Of a DNA stretch of 64,000 bases, positions 1 to 9,302 are shown one piece after another; position 1 is the stretch's first letter, and each line of letters starts with the position of its first letter. This DNA is from Verrucomicrobiales bacterium. GTDB lineage: Bacteria > Verrucomicrobiota > Verrucomicrobiia > Verrucomicrobiales > DEV007. The DNA lies in contig JARGNG010000002.1 of assembly GCA_029213265.1 (NCBI GenBank), forward strand, positions 62,001 to 126,000, written 5' to 3'. A model generated the notes under the pieces. It saw only the letters and a program-made list of their open reading frames with translations. It was not told the DNA's origin and searched no databases. Both the position numbers and the translations under genes were made by a program.

Positions 1-1208
1 AATAATTGATCTTCTTCACGGACATGCCAGGGGAGTCCCCAGGCATTGAGATCATCCATGAAGAGATCGGGGTCGAGCTGCTCGACATTCCAAACACCCG
101 GTCGCAGCCACGCTCCGGACATCAGTTGGCGGGCACCAATCATAGCAGGCACACCAGCGGTGTAGCTGATGGCCTGACTTTTTACTTCTTCGAAGCAGGC
201 CTGGTGATCGCAAATATTGTAAACAAACCGGGTTCCGATCTCTCCGGTCTCTTTGAGTTTTCCGGTGATGAGGCAACCAATACAGGTTTTGCCTTTCGTC
301 AGTGGACCGAGAGAAGCGGGATCGGGAAGCACCTGCTTCAGAAACTGCAGCGGTGCGATCTGCTGTCCCTCAAATTCAATCGGCTCGATCGAGGTCATGC
401 CGACGTTCTCGAGAACCTGAAGATGAGTGATGTATTTCTCCGAAAAAGTCATCCAGAAACGAATCCGCTCGAGCCCGGGAAGGTTCTTGGCGAGGCTTTC
501 GAGTTCTTCGTGATAGAGAAGATAAATCCGGCGGTTGCCAACTTCCGGGTCGGGAAATTCGAAGTCCCGACTCACCGACAAAGCGGGAATCTCTTTCCAC
601 TCCCCCTTTTCCCAATAGCGACCATTCGCGGTGATCTCCCGGATGTTGATCTCAGGATTGAAATTCGTGGCAAAAGGAAGCCCGTGATCCCCGGCATTGG
701 CATCGAGGATATCCACTGTCGTGATTTCATCGAACCAATGTTTCAGGGCATAGGCACAGAAAACGTTGGTCACACCAGGATCAAATCCTGACCCGAGAAT
801 GGCAGTGAGACCGGCGTCGCGAAAGCGGTCCTGATACTCCCACTGCCACTTGTATTCGAAATGCGGATCGTCGAGGGGCTCGTAATTTGCCGTGTCGAGA
901 TAGTGCACTCCTGCCTCCAGGCAGGCATCCATCAGGGTGAGATCCTGATAGGGGAGCGCGATATTGAGCAGGATCTTCGGCTGAATGTCTTTCAGAAACG
1001 CAGCGGTCTCGGCGACGTTGTCAGCATCGAGTGCGGCGGTTTTGATTTCGACTCCGGTTGATTTGAGAATATCCGCCGCGATGGCATCGCATTTGGATTT
1101 GGTCCGGCTGACGAGCCAGATTTCTCCAAAGGTTTCTGCGTCTTGCGCACATTTGTGAGCAACCACATTCCCGACGCCTCCTGCGCCCACTATGACAGTT
1201 CGAATCAT
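1..1208 (-). CDS. carboxynorspermidine dehydrogenase (saccharopine dehydrogenase family), 3' end outside window
   Basis: The enzyme reduces the Schiff base of aspartate semialdehyde and a diamine to carboxy(nor)spermidine, a step of bacterial (nor)spermidine synthesis in the cytoplasm. The protein starts MIRTVIVGAGGVGNVV, a Rossmann GxGGVG nucleotide-binding loop, followed by HKCAQ and SRTKSKC, which match the Campylobacter/Vibrio carboxy(nor)spermidine dehydrogenases as I remember them. Later segments such as LDTANYEP and GFDPGVTNVF are also typical. About 402 codons are visible without a stop, close to the family's full length, so only a few residues should lie beyond the left edge. No signal peptide is present. 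It diverges from the esterase-ThuA gene. No decarboxylase partner is visible in the window. Confidence 0.88.
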   Translation of the reverse strand, partial: MIRTVIVGAGGVGNVVAHKCAQDAETFGEIWLVSRTKSKCDAIAADILKSTGVEIKTAALDADNVAETAAFLKDIQPKILLNIALPYQDLTLMDACLEAGVHYLDTANYEPLDDPHFEYKWQWEYQDRFRDAGLTAILGSGFDPGVTNVFCAYALKHWFDEITTVDILDANAGDHGLPFATNFNPEINIREITANGRYWEKGEWKEIPALSVSRDFEFPDPEVGNRRIYLLYHEELESLAKNLPGLERIRFWMTFSEKYITHLQVLENVGMTSIEPIEFEGQQIAPLQFLKQVLPDPASLGPLTKGKTCIGCLITGKLKETGEIGTRFVYNICDHQACFEEVKSQAISYTAGVPAMIGARQLMSGAWLRPGVWNVEQLDPDLFMDDLNAWGLPWHVREEDQL

Positions 1209-1353
1209 CAAATTTTGAGGCGTGGAATTTGGCGGTTTGTCGTCCAAAGTCAACGGGAAAGAGAGGGCTTCGGAACGAGAAAAACCGGGCGTCACGCACA
1301 GTGCCTGCTTGTTTATGGCGAGCGGATTCGATACCCTCCGGATCTCGTCTGCC

Positions 1354-3054
1354 ATGAAAATCACTTCCTGCCTTTTCGGTCTCTTTTTTCTTGTCCTCAG
1401 CCAACCGGCACTGTCGGCGCCTGAGGTTCTGCGCGACATCGCCTACGACGATGAGCATGAAGCGCAGGTTCTGGATGTCTATCGGGTGGAGTCAAAGGAG
1501 CCGAGTCCCGTCATGCTCTACATTCATGGGGGAGGCTGGAGGGCAGGTTCGAAGAACAGGATTCCCGGGTTTTTGGCCCGGGGGGTGGAGGAAGGCATCT
1601 ATTCGGTGGTCTCGGTGGAATATCGCTTCACGGATGTGGCGGTTCATCCTGCTCAGGTGAATGACTGCGTCCGTGCAATTCAGTTTGTGAGATCGAAAGC
1701 TAAGAAGTGGAATCTGGATCCGGATCGGATCGGCGTGACCGGCGGATCGGCGGGAGCGCATTTGTCCCTGTGGATTGCTCTTCACGATGAACTCGCGAAT
1801 CCTGAATCAGAGGATCCGGTGGAACGCGAATCCTCCCGTGTTTCCTGTGCCATCGGATTTGCCGGCCCGACAGACTGGAGTCTCTTGAGCGAGCTTCGTC
1901 ATGATCACCCTGCCTATCGGCAGCTTCTCGGATACGAGCCCGGAACACCGGCGGAGAAAATGGAGGAAGCGAAAATGAAGAGCGTTTCACCGATCACCTT
2001 CGTTTCGAAAGAGGATCCACCCATCCTGATTGTGCATGGGGATGCCGATGTCATTGTTCCCGTGCAGCATGCCCATGCCTTGAACGAGCAACTGAACGCC
2101 GCCGGAGCGGATGTTGAACTCCACCTCGTCAAAGGGGGGAATCACGGCGTTGCGGGAGCCGGAGAGGCCGGTTCGGTCGAGCGGGCAAATTCATTTTTGA
2201 AAGAACACCTTCTCGGCAGGCCGACTCCAACCGGGGTTGCGATCATTGTCGGACCGGAGAAGCACGCGCCCGGAACGCACGAAGTTGCGGCGGGTGGGCG
2301 ATTGATCGCCCATTGTCTGAACGAGGCGGAAAATGTCGATGGGATCCGTGCCCGCGTTTTCTACGAATGGCCCGAAGATCCTGACCTCATGAAGAGCGTC
2401 GACACGGTCGTTTTCATCGGAGACCAGTTTCCCGCTGAGCGCCTCGATGGATCGGACCGCGCTATGAGTGATTTGGAAGCAATGACTGCGCGGGGATGCG
2501 GCATTGTCTGCGTTCATTACGCGACCGGACTCGGTGTCGAGGATGTGGCGGAGGACGGGGATCACCCACTCCTGCACTGGACCGGTGGTTACTTCGCGAC
2601 GCGTTGCAATCACCATCAGTCAGTTGCCAGAATCTTCGAAGCTACGATTACTCCGACGGCCCCGGAGGACCATCCGATCCGGCGCGGGTGGGCGGCTTTT
2701 GACGTGCGGGATGAGCCCTACACCCGGAACTGGTTCGGCAGGGACGGACTTGCGGAAGGGGCCATTTCACTGGCAACCGTAGAATTTCCCCCGGACGATC
2801 CGAAAACAGAAACGGTGGCCTGGGCGATCGAACGAAAGGACGGTGGTCGCGGTGCCGGGATCACGATGCCCCATTTTTTTCGCAACTGGGAAAAGGAGGA
2901 GCTGCGACGTTTTATTCTCAATACGATCGTCTGGACTTCGGGTGGGGACGTTCCTGCAAACGGTGTCGAGTCATCTCTCCCCGATCTCAAAACGTTTGAG
3001 CCGGTTTCCGTGGACCCGAGGCCGAAACTGAGACTGCAGAAAGCGACTCAATAG
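1354..3054 (+). CDS. exported esterase (BD-FAE-like alpha/beta hydrolase) fused to a ThuA domain
   Basis: The protein is 566 aa. ATG at 1354 is chosen because a signal peptide (MKITSCLFGLFFLVLSQPALSA) follows directly; an open frame upstream adds only non-homologous residues. Residues about 25-285 are an alpha/beta hydrolase of the lipase/esterase group: an oxyanion-hole HGGGW motif, nucleophile elbow GGSAG (Ser132), Asp in HGDAD (near 230) and His in GGNHG (264). Residues about 293-545 are a ThuA-like class-I-glutamine-amidotransferase fold (GVAIIVGPEKHAPGTHE, later VCVHYATG). Each half is common alone in PVC bacteria; the fusion suggests both act on the same polymer-derived substrate in the periplasm. 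Substrate unknown. Confidence 0.85.
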   Translation: MKITSCLFGLFFLVLSQPALSAPEVLRDIAYDDEHEAQVLDVYRVESKEPSPVMLYIHGGGWRAGSKNRIPGFLARGVEEGIYSVVSVEYRFTDVAVHPAQVNDCVRAIQFVRSKAKKWNLDPDRIGVTGGSAGAHLSLWIALHDELANPESEDPVERESSRVSCAIGFAGPTDWSLLSELRHDHPAYRQLLGYEPGTPAEKMEEAKMKSVSPITFVSKEDPPILIVHGDADVIVPVQHAHALNEQLNAAGADVELHLVKGGNHGVAGAGEAGSVERANSFLKEHLLGRPTPTGVAIIVGPEKHAPGTHEVAAGGRLIAHCLNEAENVDGIRARVFYEWPEDPDLMKSVDTVVFIGDQFPAERLDGSDRAMSDLEAMTARGCGIVCVHYATGLGVEDVAEDGDHPLLHWTGGYFATRCNHHQSVARIFEATITPTAPEDHPIRRGWAAFDVRDEPYTRNWFGRDGLAEGAISLATVEFPPDDPKTETVAWAIERKDGGRGAGITMPHFFRNWEKEELRRFILNTIVWTSGGDVPANGVESSLPDLKTFEPVSVDPRPKLRLQKATQ

Positions 3055-3151
3055 AGCTCGGTTGCGCGCTTTTGCTCCGTATTTACGGCATCGGTAGCGA
3101 TGGACAATTTCCTCCCGGTCTTCGACAGTGGAAACAGTTCGAAATAATTCT

Positions 3152-3685
3152 ATGAAACGATCTCAATTCCTGGCCATCGGCCTAATTCTCGGCCTCGGTG
3201 GTGTCTTCACACAAGCGCGGGCCGACCTTGCGGTTGGCGACAAAGCTCCCGATTTCTCTTTGAAGGGAAGTGATGGGAAAACGTACAAACTCTCTGACTT
3301 CGAAGGAAAGCAGGCCATGGTCGTGGCCTGGTATCCCAAGGCCTTCACCGGGGGATGAACAGCTGAATGCAAGTCGCTCCGTGAGAGTGGCGAAGAAATT
3401 CAGAAGTTCGATGTAGCGCTTTTCGCAGCCAGCTGTGATGACGTCGAGACGAACACCAAATTCGCAGAGTCGTTGGAACTCGACTATCCGATTCTGAGTG
3501 ATCCCGATCGGGAGACGGCGGAAGCGTATGGTCTCATCTCAGGAGGAAAGAAATTTTCCTCCCGGGCCACTGTCTACATTGGCAGAGATGGCAAAATTCT
3601 TTTCATCGATTCGGCAGTGAAGCCGGGCAGTCACGGTGCTGACATTGCGGCCAAGCTCGAGGAACTGGGTGTCGACGAGAAGTAG
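3152..3685 (+). CDS. secreted selenocysteine peroxiredoxin (UGA = Sec69)
   Basis: Read through the in-frame TGA at 3356-3358, this is one 177-aa peroxiredoxin of the AhpC/TSA (BCP-like) family. Residues 1-24 are a signal peptide ending QARA, then DLAVGDKAPDFSL, the standard peroxiredoxin entry. The catalytic loop reads YPKAFTGG-U-TAEC: the TGA sits exactly at the peroxidatic cysteine, with Cys73 four residues on as a possible resolving residue. The frame continues with AASCDD, YPILSDPD, YGLI, RATVYIGRDG and a normal C-terminus. A stem-loop fitting a bacterial SECIS lies 15-33 nt after the TGA, and an intrinsic terminator follows the TAG stop. ATG 3152 is preferred over an upstream GTG at 3128 because of the signal peptide. 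A point mutation is the alternative; the hairpin argues against it. Confidence 0.85.
3373..3391 (+). promoter_or_regulatory. bacterial SECIS element for the Sec peroxiredoxin
   Basis: Immediately inside the coding sequence, GTCGCTC (3373-3379) pairs with GAGTGGC (3385-3391), seven pairs including two G-U, closing a five-base loop CGUGA. The loop has G at its second position, 23 nt after the UGA. Known bacterial SECIS hairpins carry a G in the first two loop positions at about 16-37 nt from the UGA, where SelB binds. Seen by eye; not folded by software. Confidence 0.65.
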
Positions 3686-3707
3686 GAAAAGAAAAGTGGC
3701 TTTGGAA

Positions 3708-3741
3708 AGGTGGGATGCCGAGAGGTGTTCCGCCTTTTTTT
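3708..3741 (+). terminator. intrinsic terminator after the Sec peroxiredoxin
   Basis: AGGTGGGA (3708-3715) pairs over eight positions with TTCCGCCT (3728-3735), with an inner CC-GAGA-GG, and seven T residues run from 3735 to 3741. It starts 23 nt after the stop codon and would end a monocistronic transcript before the sulfatase gene. Confidence 0.8.
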
Positions 3742-3836
3742 ATCGTCGCGATGTCCGATTTTTACCAAAAATTGTCAGGCTTGCACAAGACCCCCGGCTC
3801 GGTTCAGAATAGGGTTTCCATTCCATCAGGTACACT

Positions 3837-5411
3837 ATGAACTTTCTTCGAATCTCCCTCTCGCTTGCCTTCCTGTTTTTCTGCCTGGTCCCTGTGGCCG
3901 GCGCCAAACCGGACCCAAGGGGCGCAAAGCCGAATATTGTTTTCATTCTTTCGGATGATATGGGCTGGGCACAGCCTGGATTTCATGGCGGGAAGTCGGA
4001 ACTGACTCCGAACATGGATGCCCTTGCGAAGGAGGGAATGCGACTTAATGAATACTATACGCACAGCGTCTGTGCTCCCACCCGCGCCGCATTTTTGACC
4101 GGACGATACGCCTTCCGCACCTGGAGCGACTGGCGTTCGGAGGATTTCGGAAAGCCGAGTTATCTCGCCAAGCTGGGAATGGAGCTCGCTCACACCCCGA
4201 GTGGAGAGCCGACTCGTCGCATTCACGCTCTCGACACAGAGGAGCGCACCGTCGCGGAAGCGCTTCAAGACGCCGGGTATTTCACTTCGCTGATCGGGAA
4301 ATGGCATCTTGGGGAATGGCTTCCGGAGCACCTTCCAATGGGCCAGGGTTTTGAACATCAGTATGGCCACTACGCCTGGGGAATTGACTATTTTACGAAG
4401 ACGATCGTTCACAATGCTCCGGCGCGTTTCGCGGTGTATGACTGGCATCGCAATCAAAAGCCGATTCAGGAGGAGGGGTATGCGACGGACCTGATTGCGG
4501 CGGAAACCGACCGGGTCATTGCGGCGCGCAAGGAGGATGACCGACCGTTTTTTATCTACGTTGCGTTCAATGCGGTGCATGGCCCTCTCAATCCTCCTCC
4601 CGGATTTTCGGGCGATGTCGAGGACCCTATCGCGATTCGTGACGCGATGCTGAAAAGCCTCGATGACGCGGTTGGTCGGATCAAAGACTCGGTCGACAGC
4701 AATGGTTTTCGCGACAATACGCTCTTTGTTTTCTCCAACGACAATGGCCCGGTTCTCGAGGAAATGAGCAAGCCCTATCGGGGCACAAAGAACACGACTT
4801 TTGAAGGTGGGGTCCGACAGCCTGCGATCTTGCGCTGGCCGGGCTACACGGAGCCGGGGTCAACAAAGGATGGAATGATGTTCATCGCCGATTTCTTTCC
4901 GACTTTCATTTCTCTCGCCGGAGGGTCGCATGAGCAGGAGCGCCCCATCGACGGGATCGATATGACAGCGATGCTTTTCGAAGGAGCGGGGAGCCTGAGA
5001 GAAGAGATCATTTTTGACGTTTCCGGGAGCGTTCGTCTTCCCACGATTCGACGGGGTGATTTTAAGCTGATGGGGGACGTCCTTTACAATGTGGTGAAAG
5101 ACCCGGGAGAACAAACCGACGTCGCGAAAGAGCATCCGGATGTGGTTGCGGATCTGCGTGCCCGCGTTACCAAAGCCGGGGAGGAACGTCCTCCGCTTGG
5201 TGATTTGCCTTTGTTGATGGATCCACCTCTGCCGTATGTCTATGGAGCGGAAGAGCAGGATGATGTTCCCGACTGGTTGAAGAAAGCGGTCGACGCCGTT
5301 CGGGCAACGCAGCCTACCGAATGGGCCGAGGGGGAAACGCCCTGGCCGAAAGCTCCAAAAGGAGCGGTTGCCAGCAAGATGGACGGACTCAAGGACGAGG
5401 CGACCAAGTAG
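3837..5411 (+). CDS. exported arylsulfatase (type I, Cys)
   Basis: The 524-aa protein has a signal peptide (MNFLRISLSLAFLFFCLVPVAGA), then PNIVFILSDDMGW, the metal-binding aspartate pair of S1 sulfatases. The maturation motif is CAPTR, with Cys79 the residue converted to formylglycine. IGKWHLG and FVFSNDNGPV are the later conserved blocks. The substrate would be a sulfate ester of a polysaccharide or small aryl/sugar; the sequence does not tell which. The Cys-type site means the cell needs an FGE or anSME, and no competent one is seen here. The gene stands alone, downstream of the peroxiredoxin terminator and upstream of a repeat-bearing gap. Confidence 0.92.
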   Translation: MNFLRISLSLAFLFFCLVPVAGAKPDPRGAKPNIVFILSDDMGWAQPGFHGGKSELTPNMDALAKEGMRLNEYYTHSVCAPTRAAFLTGRYAFRTWSDWRSEDFGKPSYLAKLGMELAHTPSGEPTRRIHALDTEERTVAEALQDAGYFTSLIGKWHLGEWLPEHLPMGQGFEHQYGHYAWGIDYFTKTIVHNAPARFAVYDWHRNQKPIQEEGYATDLIAAETDRVIAARKEDDRPFFIYVAFNAVHGPLNPPPGFSGDVEDPIAIRDAMLKSLDDAVGRIKDSVDSNGFRDNTLFVFSNDNGPVLEEMSKPYRGTKNTTFEGGVRQPAILRWPGYTEPGSTKDGMMFIADFFPTFISLAGGSHEQERPIDGIDMTAMLFEGAGSLREEIIFDVSGSVRLPTIRRGDFKLMGDVLYNVVKDPGEQTDVAKEHPDVVADLRARVTKAGEERPPLGDLPLLMDPPLPYVYGAEEQDDVPDWLKKAVDAVRATQPTEWAEGETPWPKAPKGAVASKMDGLKDEATK

Positions 5412-5438
5412 CGGAACTCGTCAGAGTTTCGTGGTGGC

Positions 5439-5474
5439 AATCGGGAATCGGGAATCGGGAATCCGGGAATCGGG
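5439..5474. repeat. short tandem repeat, 7-bp unit AATCGGG
   Basis: Five head-to-tail units lie at 5439-5445, 5446-5452, 5453-5459, 5460-5467 (one extra C) and 5468-5474, just after the sulfatase stop codon. Non-coding; a slippage-prone sequence. Confidence 0.85.
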
Positions 5475-5485
5475 AAGCGCCCCCG

Positions 5486-5560
5486 CCTGACTCGCTTACG
5501 CTCGCAGCTACGGGAAAACGGGGCGGTCGATGTAGCAGCGAGCGTGAGCGGGCAGGTTGC
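5486..5560. repeat. dispersed repeat related to the 19.6-kb tandem array
   Basis: CTCGCTTACGCTCGCAGCTA followed by CGG, and TCGATGTAGC shortly after, match with a few substitutions the repeat units at 19602-19846. Both copies lie in intergenic sequence after a gene's stop codon. The GC-rich inverted segments suggest a REP-like element. The rest of the 5412-5623 gap shows no gene. Confidence 0.65.
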
Positions 5561-5623
5561 GGAAGGCCGGTGATTCGGGTCGGATGCGGCGAGAAGCTCA
5601 CGTTTCCCGAGTCGTAGCGACGG

Positions 5624-6886
5624 CTACTTTTTGAGACAATACAAATGACCGACTCCGCGTACGAGAAGCTTGCCATTCACCGGAACAGGAGCGGCGGCGA
5701 GACGCTCTCCCATATCATTCTGCGACAAGACTTTCATTCCCTCTTCTCCGATTTCAACGGTCGTGAGAACTCCATCTTCCCGCGCACAGTAAAGCAGGTT
5801 TCCGGCAAGAATCGGTGACGAGTAGTACTTGGCAGCGGCCCGGGGGATTTCCCCGACCCAGATGTCTTTGCCTGTCTCTGCATCCATGCAGTGGATTTTC
5901 CCCCGATCGGTCAAGAGATACACCTTTCCGTCCCGCCCTACGGGAGTGGGACAGTCAGCGCCGACATCGTCCCTTTCCCAGAGCCGGGCTGATTCGGTAA
6001 TATTTCCGCTACCGCCCATTCTTACGCCGGCCGAAAATTTGGTGCGTCCATAAGGAATCACGGCAATGTCATTGGTGAAGGCCGGAGAGGCAATCACGCG
6101 CCACATCGCCTTGTCCTCCGGATTGAATCCTTCACAGGTCCAGAGCGTTGTTCCATCTTTGGGATCGTGTCCGGTGAGACGGTCCGCTCCCCAGATCACG
6201 ATTGTATTCTTACCATCGATTTCCGTAACGTAAGGAGTGGTGTAGGACTGGCCGGTTTCCTTTTGCACGGGAAAGGTGCGGTCCACTTTCCAGACTTCGC
6301 TGCCGTCTTTCGGATCGAGAGCGACGATGTAGGACTCACCTTCCTGCATCACTGCGATGACAATCTTGCCTTTGGCAAACACCGGCGAGGTCCCCAGATC
6401 CCACCAGAGAGTATCTTCTCCGTATCGTTCCTGGAGATTGGTCTTCCAGTTCAGTTTCCCGTCGAGGGTCAGTGATGCGACCGTTCCGCTTTTGTAATAC
6501 ACGATCAGATTTTTCCCGTCGGTGATGGGGGAGGAATTTGATCCGCTGCCGTTCTTGTGCTTCCCGGGGCGCTCCGGGCCGAGATCCTTTGCCCAGAGCA
6601 GTTCTCCATCCCAGCTGAATGAGAGAATGCAGTCTTCGCCTCCATTTCCACTGGTCACGAATATCTGGTCCTTCCATACGATCGGTGTGCTGCTGCCAAC
6701 ACCGGGAAGTTCAATTTTCCATTCCACATTTTTTTCGGAGGAAAAGGTCGTCGGATAGTCGGCCGGCTCCGCGATACTCAATCCGGCAGGGCCTCTCCAT
6801 TGTGGCCAGTCGTCGGCGGATGCAGGTATGGAAAAGAGAAGCAGTGCCAGAGCGGAGCGGGAGAAATGGGGAAAGACAGTCTTCAT
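5624..6886 (-). CDS. exported PQQ-type beta-propeller protein
   Basis: The 420-aa protein carries a signal peptide ([24 protein letters not shown]) and then DDWPQWRGP, the opening of the PVC family of outer-membrane-assembly-like or PQQ-repeat propellers. Blades with W/Y-x-x-D-x-x-T/G-K patterns recur ([39 protein letters not shown]). No PQQ-dehydrogenase catalytic residues can be recognised, so it is probably a binding or structural propeller. The start at 6886 is chosen for the signal peptide; the open frame reaches back to 7003. It diverges from the PhoD-like gene across a 128-bp gap that must hold both promoters. Confidence 0.88.
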   Translation of the reverse strand: MKTVFPHFSRSALALLLFSIPASADDWPQWRGPAGLSIAEPADYPTTFSSEKNVEWKIELPGVGSSTPIVWKDQIFVTSGNGGEDCILSFSWDGELLWAKDLGPERPGKHKNGSGSNSSPITDGKNLIVYYKSGTVASLTLDGKLNWKTNLQERYGEDTLWWDLGTSPVFAKGKIVIAVMQEGESYIVALDPKDGSEVWKVDRTFPVQKETGQSYTTPYVTEIDGKNTIVIWGADRLTGHDPKDGTTLWTCEGFNPEDKAMWRVIASPAFTNDIAVIPYGRTKFSAGVRMGGSGNITESARLWERDDVGADCPTPVGRDGKVYLLTDRGKIHCMDAETGKDIWVGEIPRAAAKYYSSPILAGNLLYCAREDGVLTTVEIGEEGMKVLSQNDMGERLAAAPVPVNGKLLVRGVGHLYCLKK

Positions 6887-7014
6887 TTTTGATGGGGATA
6901 GTCGCGACAGAATATTTCCATGAAACGAGCCCGATGGAAACGACCTTTTTGTGCCATGAATACTTGCGAGGCCGGGCTTGCCAATCGGGATCCTTCGCAA
7001 CATGCTCCCGTTCT

Positions 7015-8481
7015 ATGAGTCGCGTTTGTCTTCTGCTCCCGTTTACCCTGTTTGGATTTCTCTCCGCCTGTTCCCAGGCTCCGGATGAGCCGAGTGCAGG
7101 ACTTGGGATCATGGTCGGCGAAGTCACCGAGAACAGTGCCCTGGTCCAGGTGCGCCTGACCCGGGGAGAGGAACTGGTCGATCGCGATCTACCCGGAGTC
7201 GAGGGTCTTGTGGCATTCAAGTTGGAGCACGAAAATGGCAATTCCGTTGAGATGGGAGTGGCATCGGCGTCGAACGGGAATGATTGCATTGCGCGAATCA
7301 GTTTTGAGGACCTGAAGCCGGGAACGAACTATGTCTGTGTCACCAGTATAGGGAGTTCCAGTGGATCCCTTCGGGAAGGACCAATCGCCCGATTCCGAAC
7401 CTTGCCGGGAATCGAGAAGTCGGAGCCCGTTCGGTTTGTTGTCGTGACCGGGATGAACTATGCCAAGTTTCACGGCGATGACAGGATCGACCTGGAGCAG
7501 CACAAGCTGGAAAATAACACCGTGTTGCCACCGCCTTATGATGGTCCGGACAAAGATCTCGGCTATCCGGCATTGGATGCGATCCTGAAACAGAAACCCC
7601 ACTTTTTTGTGGGTACCGGGGACAACGTCTACTACGACACTCCCGATAATCCGCGAGCCGAGACGGTAACTGAGCTCCGCCAAAAGTGGCATGAGCAGTT
7701 TGTGCAGCCGAGGTATCGGGCTCTCTTCGCTGAAGTGCCCACCTATTGGATGATCGATGATCACGACTATCGGATCGATGATGGTGACAACTCGGGCGAC
7801 TACGACCCGACCCCGGAAGTGGCGCGTCAGATGGTGCTGGAACAATTGCCGATCGTGGCGCCGGGAGATCCGGATGCGAAAACCTATCGGACCCATCGTG
7901 TCAGTCGCGACCTGCAGCTCTGGTTCCCCGAAAACCGCATGTATCGCAGTGACAATGCGATGGAGGACGGACCTGACAAAACAATCTGGGGGGCGGAGCA
8001 GAAGGCCTGGTTGAAGAAGACACTTCAGGAAAGCGACGCCACCTTCAAGCTGCTCGTGTCACCGACTCCGATGGTTGGCCCCGACGATTTGCGAAAGACC
8101 GACAACCATACAAATCATGGAGGGTTTCGTCATGAGCGGGATGAGTTCTTTTCCTGGCTCGCCGAAACCGGCCTTGATCAGAAACACTTCTACATCGTCT
8201 GCGGAGATCGGCATTGGCAGTACCATGCGATTCACCCCACCGGGATCGAAGAGTTTTCCTGTGGAGCCCTCCTCGATGCCAATTCGCGCCTCGGTCGGAA
8301 ACCGGGAGATCCGGAGTCCACCGACCCCGAAGGTTTGATTCGTCAGGAGTATGTCCAGGACGAGCGCTCGGGAGGATTTCTACAGATCGAAGTTCAGCCA
8401 GCGAAAGGGGAGGGGAACCCGAGGCTGCAATTTTCCTGGCGCGACGAACACGGGAAAGAACTACACTCGACCGTAAAGTAA
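7015..8481 (+). CDS. PhoD-like alkaline phosphatase, lipoprotein
   Basis: The 488-aa protein begins [23 protein letters not shown] is a lipobox, so it is probably lipid-anchored. A fibronectin-like N-domain (about 30-125, ending FRTLPG) is followed by the metallophosphatase domain: [24 protein letters not shown] and CGDRHWQYH are the metal-ligand blocks of the PhoD family. It would hydrolyse phosphodiesters or phosphomonoesters outside the cytoplasmic membrane. ATG 7015 is preferred over an earlier in-frame start because of the lipoprotein signal. It is followed by the convergent DUF1080 gene after 16 bp. Confidence 0.88.
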   Translation: MSRVCLLLPFTLFGFLSACSQAPDEPSAGLGIMVGEVTENSALVQVRLTRGEELVDRDLPGVEGLVAFKLEHENGNSVEMGVASASNGNDCIARISFEDLKPGTNYVCVTSIGSSSGSLREGPIARFRTLPGIEKSEPVRFVVVTGMNYAKFHGDDRIDLEQHKLENNTVLPPPYDGPDKDLGYPALDAILKQKPHFFVGTGDNVYYDTPDNPRAETVTELRQKWHEQFVQPRYRALFAEVPTYWMIDDHDYRIDDGDNSGDYDPTPEVARQMVLEQLPIVAPGDPDAKTYRTHRVSRDLQLWFPENRMYRSDNAMEDGPDKTIWGAEQKAWLKKTLQESDATFKLLVSPTPMVGPDDLRKTDNHTNHGGFRHERDEFFSWLAETGLDQKHFYIVCGDRHWQYHAIHPTGIEEFSCGALLDANSRLGRKPGDPESTDPEGLIRQEYVQDERSGGFLQIEVQPAKGEGNPRLQFSWRDEHGKELHSTVK

Positions 8482-8497
8482 CGATCGAGCGCGGAAA

Positions 8498-9166
8498 TCA
8501 GGGCAGTGGCCGAATCCGGATTTCGCGGAAATGAAAGGTGCTCTTGTCATCGTGAGCCTGCAGGGCGATCGCGCCGCCTTTCGGATTGAGTAGTCGACCG
8601 GCGCGTTGCGGAGAACGCTTTGGATGAGTCGGTTCGAGATAGTCGACCGTCTGCTTGTCGTCGATCCAGGCCCGGATGTGTTTACCCTCCACCTGAATGC
8701 GCACAGTGAACCACTTGGTCTCGTCCACGGGAGACTCGGCCAGATCGCGGACATCGTAGAGACTGCCGGTCTTCCGCTTTTCCTTTTTCGTGCTATTCAG
8801 CTGAATTTCATAGCCGTTCTTCAGATGCAGCTTTCCGTCACGGGTTTCCCGGTCGGTGTGGAAAAAGATTCCTGAATTGGAGCTGGGTTCCCCGCGAGCC
8901 ACGACGATCAATTCGAAGTTGGTGAAGCGAAGCAGGTTCCCGTCTCTATCGACGGTAAAGAGATGCCCTCGATTGGTCGGGTGTGTGGCATGCGCGGTGA
9001 GGATGCCGTTCTTCACGGAAAAGGCTCCCGGGTCTGCGTTGGCTTCCCAGCCGGTAAGGTCCCGGCCATTGAAAAGAGGAGTCCATTCGTCCGCCTCAAG
9101 GCCCGGCGTCCAATACAACAGAAGTCCGGCGAGAACAGGAGAGGTGATCCGATGAGGGAGAAACAT
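8498..9166 (-). CDS. exported DUF1080 (3-keto-disaccharide hydrolase-like) protein
   Basis: The 222-aa protein has a signal peptide ending at GLEA, then DEWTPLFNGRDLTGW, the hallmark opening of DUF1080. A concanavalin-like fold continues with NSGIFFHT, GYEIQL and HFREIRIRPL. Some DUF1080 proteins hydrolyse 3-keto-glycosides; others may only bind glycans. The start at 9166 is set by the signal peptide. Its promoter must lie in the 9167-9302 gap that also holds the two BlaI-type operators, so it may share regulation with the divergent blaI-like gene. Confidence 0.85.
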   Translation of the reverse strand: MFLPHRITSPVLAGLLLYWTPGLEADEWTPLFNGRDLTGWEANADPGAFSVKNGILTAHATHPTNRGHLFTVDRDGNLLRFTNFELIVVARGEPSSNSGIFFHTDRETRDGKLHLKNGYEIQLNSTKKEKRKTGSLYDVRDLAESPVDETKWFTVRIQVEGKHIRAWIDDKQTVDYLEPTHPKRSPQRAGRLLNPKGGAIALQAHDDKSTFHFREIRIRPLP

Positions 9167-9239
9167 ACAGCAAGTGTTCCTCAGAGATGATCCCCGCGCA
9201 CGAAAAATCTTGTCGTTTCCCCTCTCCTGAATTTTGAAG

Positions 9240-9257
9240 GTGCGAAAATTTTCGCAC
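9240..9257. promoter_or_regulatory. BlaI-type operator 1 (perfect palindrome)
   Basis: GTGCGAAAATTTTCGCAC is a perfect 18-bp inverted repeat in the divergent gap between the DUF1080 gene and the BlaI-family gene. A TTGACC -35-like hexamer (9265-9270) sits between it and the second copy. BlaI/MecI dimers bind short palindromes at their own promoter, so this is the likely autoregulatory site. Confidence 0.75.
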
Positions 9258-9283
9258 TTTTGTATTGACCCCTTTCTCAAAAG

Positions 9284-9301
9284 GTGCGAAAAACTTCGCA
9301 T
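9284..9301. promoter_or_regulatory. BlaI-type operator 2 (imperfect copy)
   Basis: GTGCGAAAAACTTCGCAT repeats the half-sites TGCGAA and TTCGCA of operator 1, 44 bp downstream and ending just before the GTG start of the BlaI-family gene. Bound repressor here would block transcription start or early elongation. Confidence 0.7.
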
Positions 9302-9302
9302 A

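Noticed and set aside
3356..3358. In-frame TGA in the peroxiredoxin as a pseudogene mutation or sequencing error
   Set aside because: The TGA replaces exactly the catalytic Cys, the frame is intact on both sides, a SECIS-like hairpin follows, and a second gene in the window shows the same pattern.
5614..5633. GTAGC-GACG-GCTAC followed by TTTTT as an intrinsic terminator
   Set aside because: The stem has only five pairs and overlaps the stop codon of the convergent PQQ gene; too weak to call.
6619..7014. 132-codon N-terminal extension of the PhoD-like protein
   Set aside because: It is antisense to the PQQ-propeller gene, and a perfect lipoprotein signal starts at 7015.
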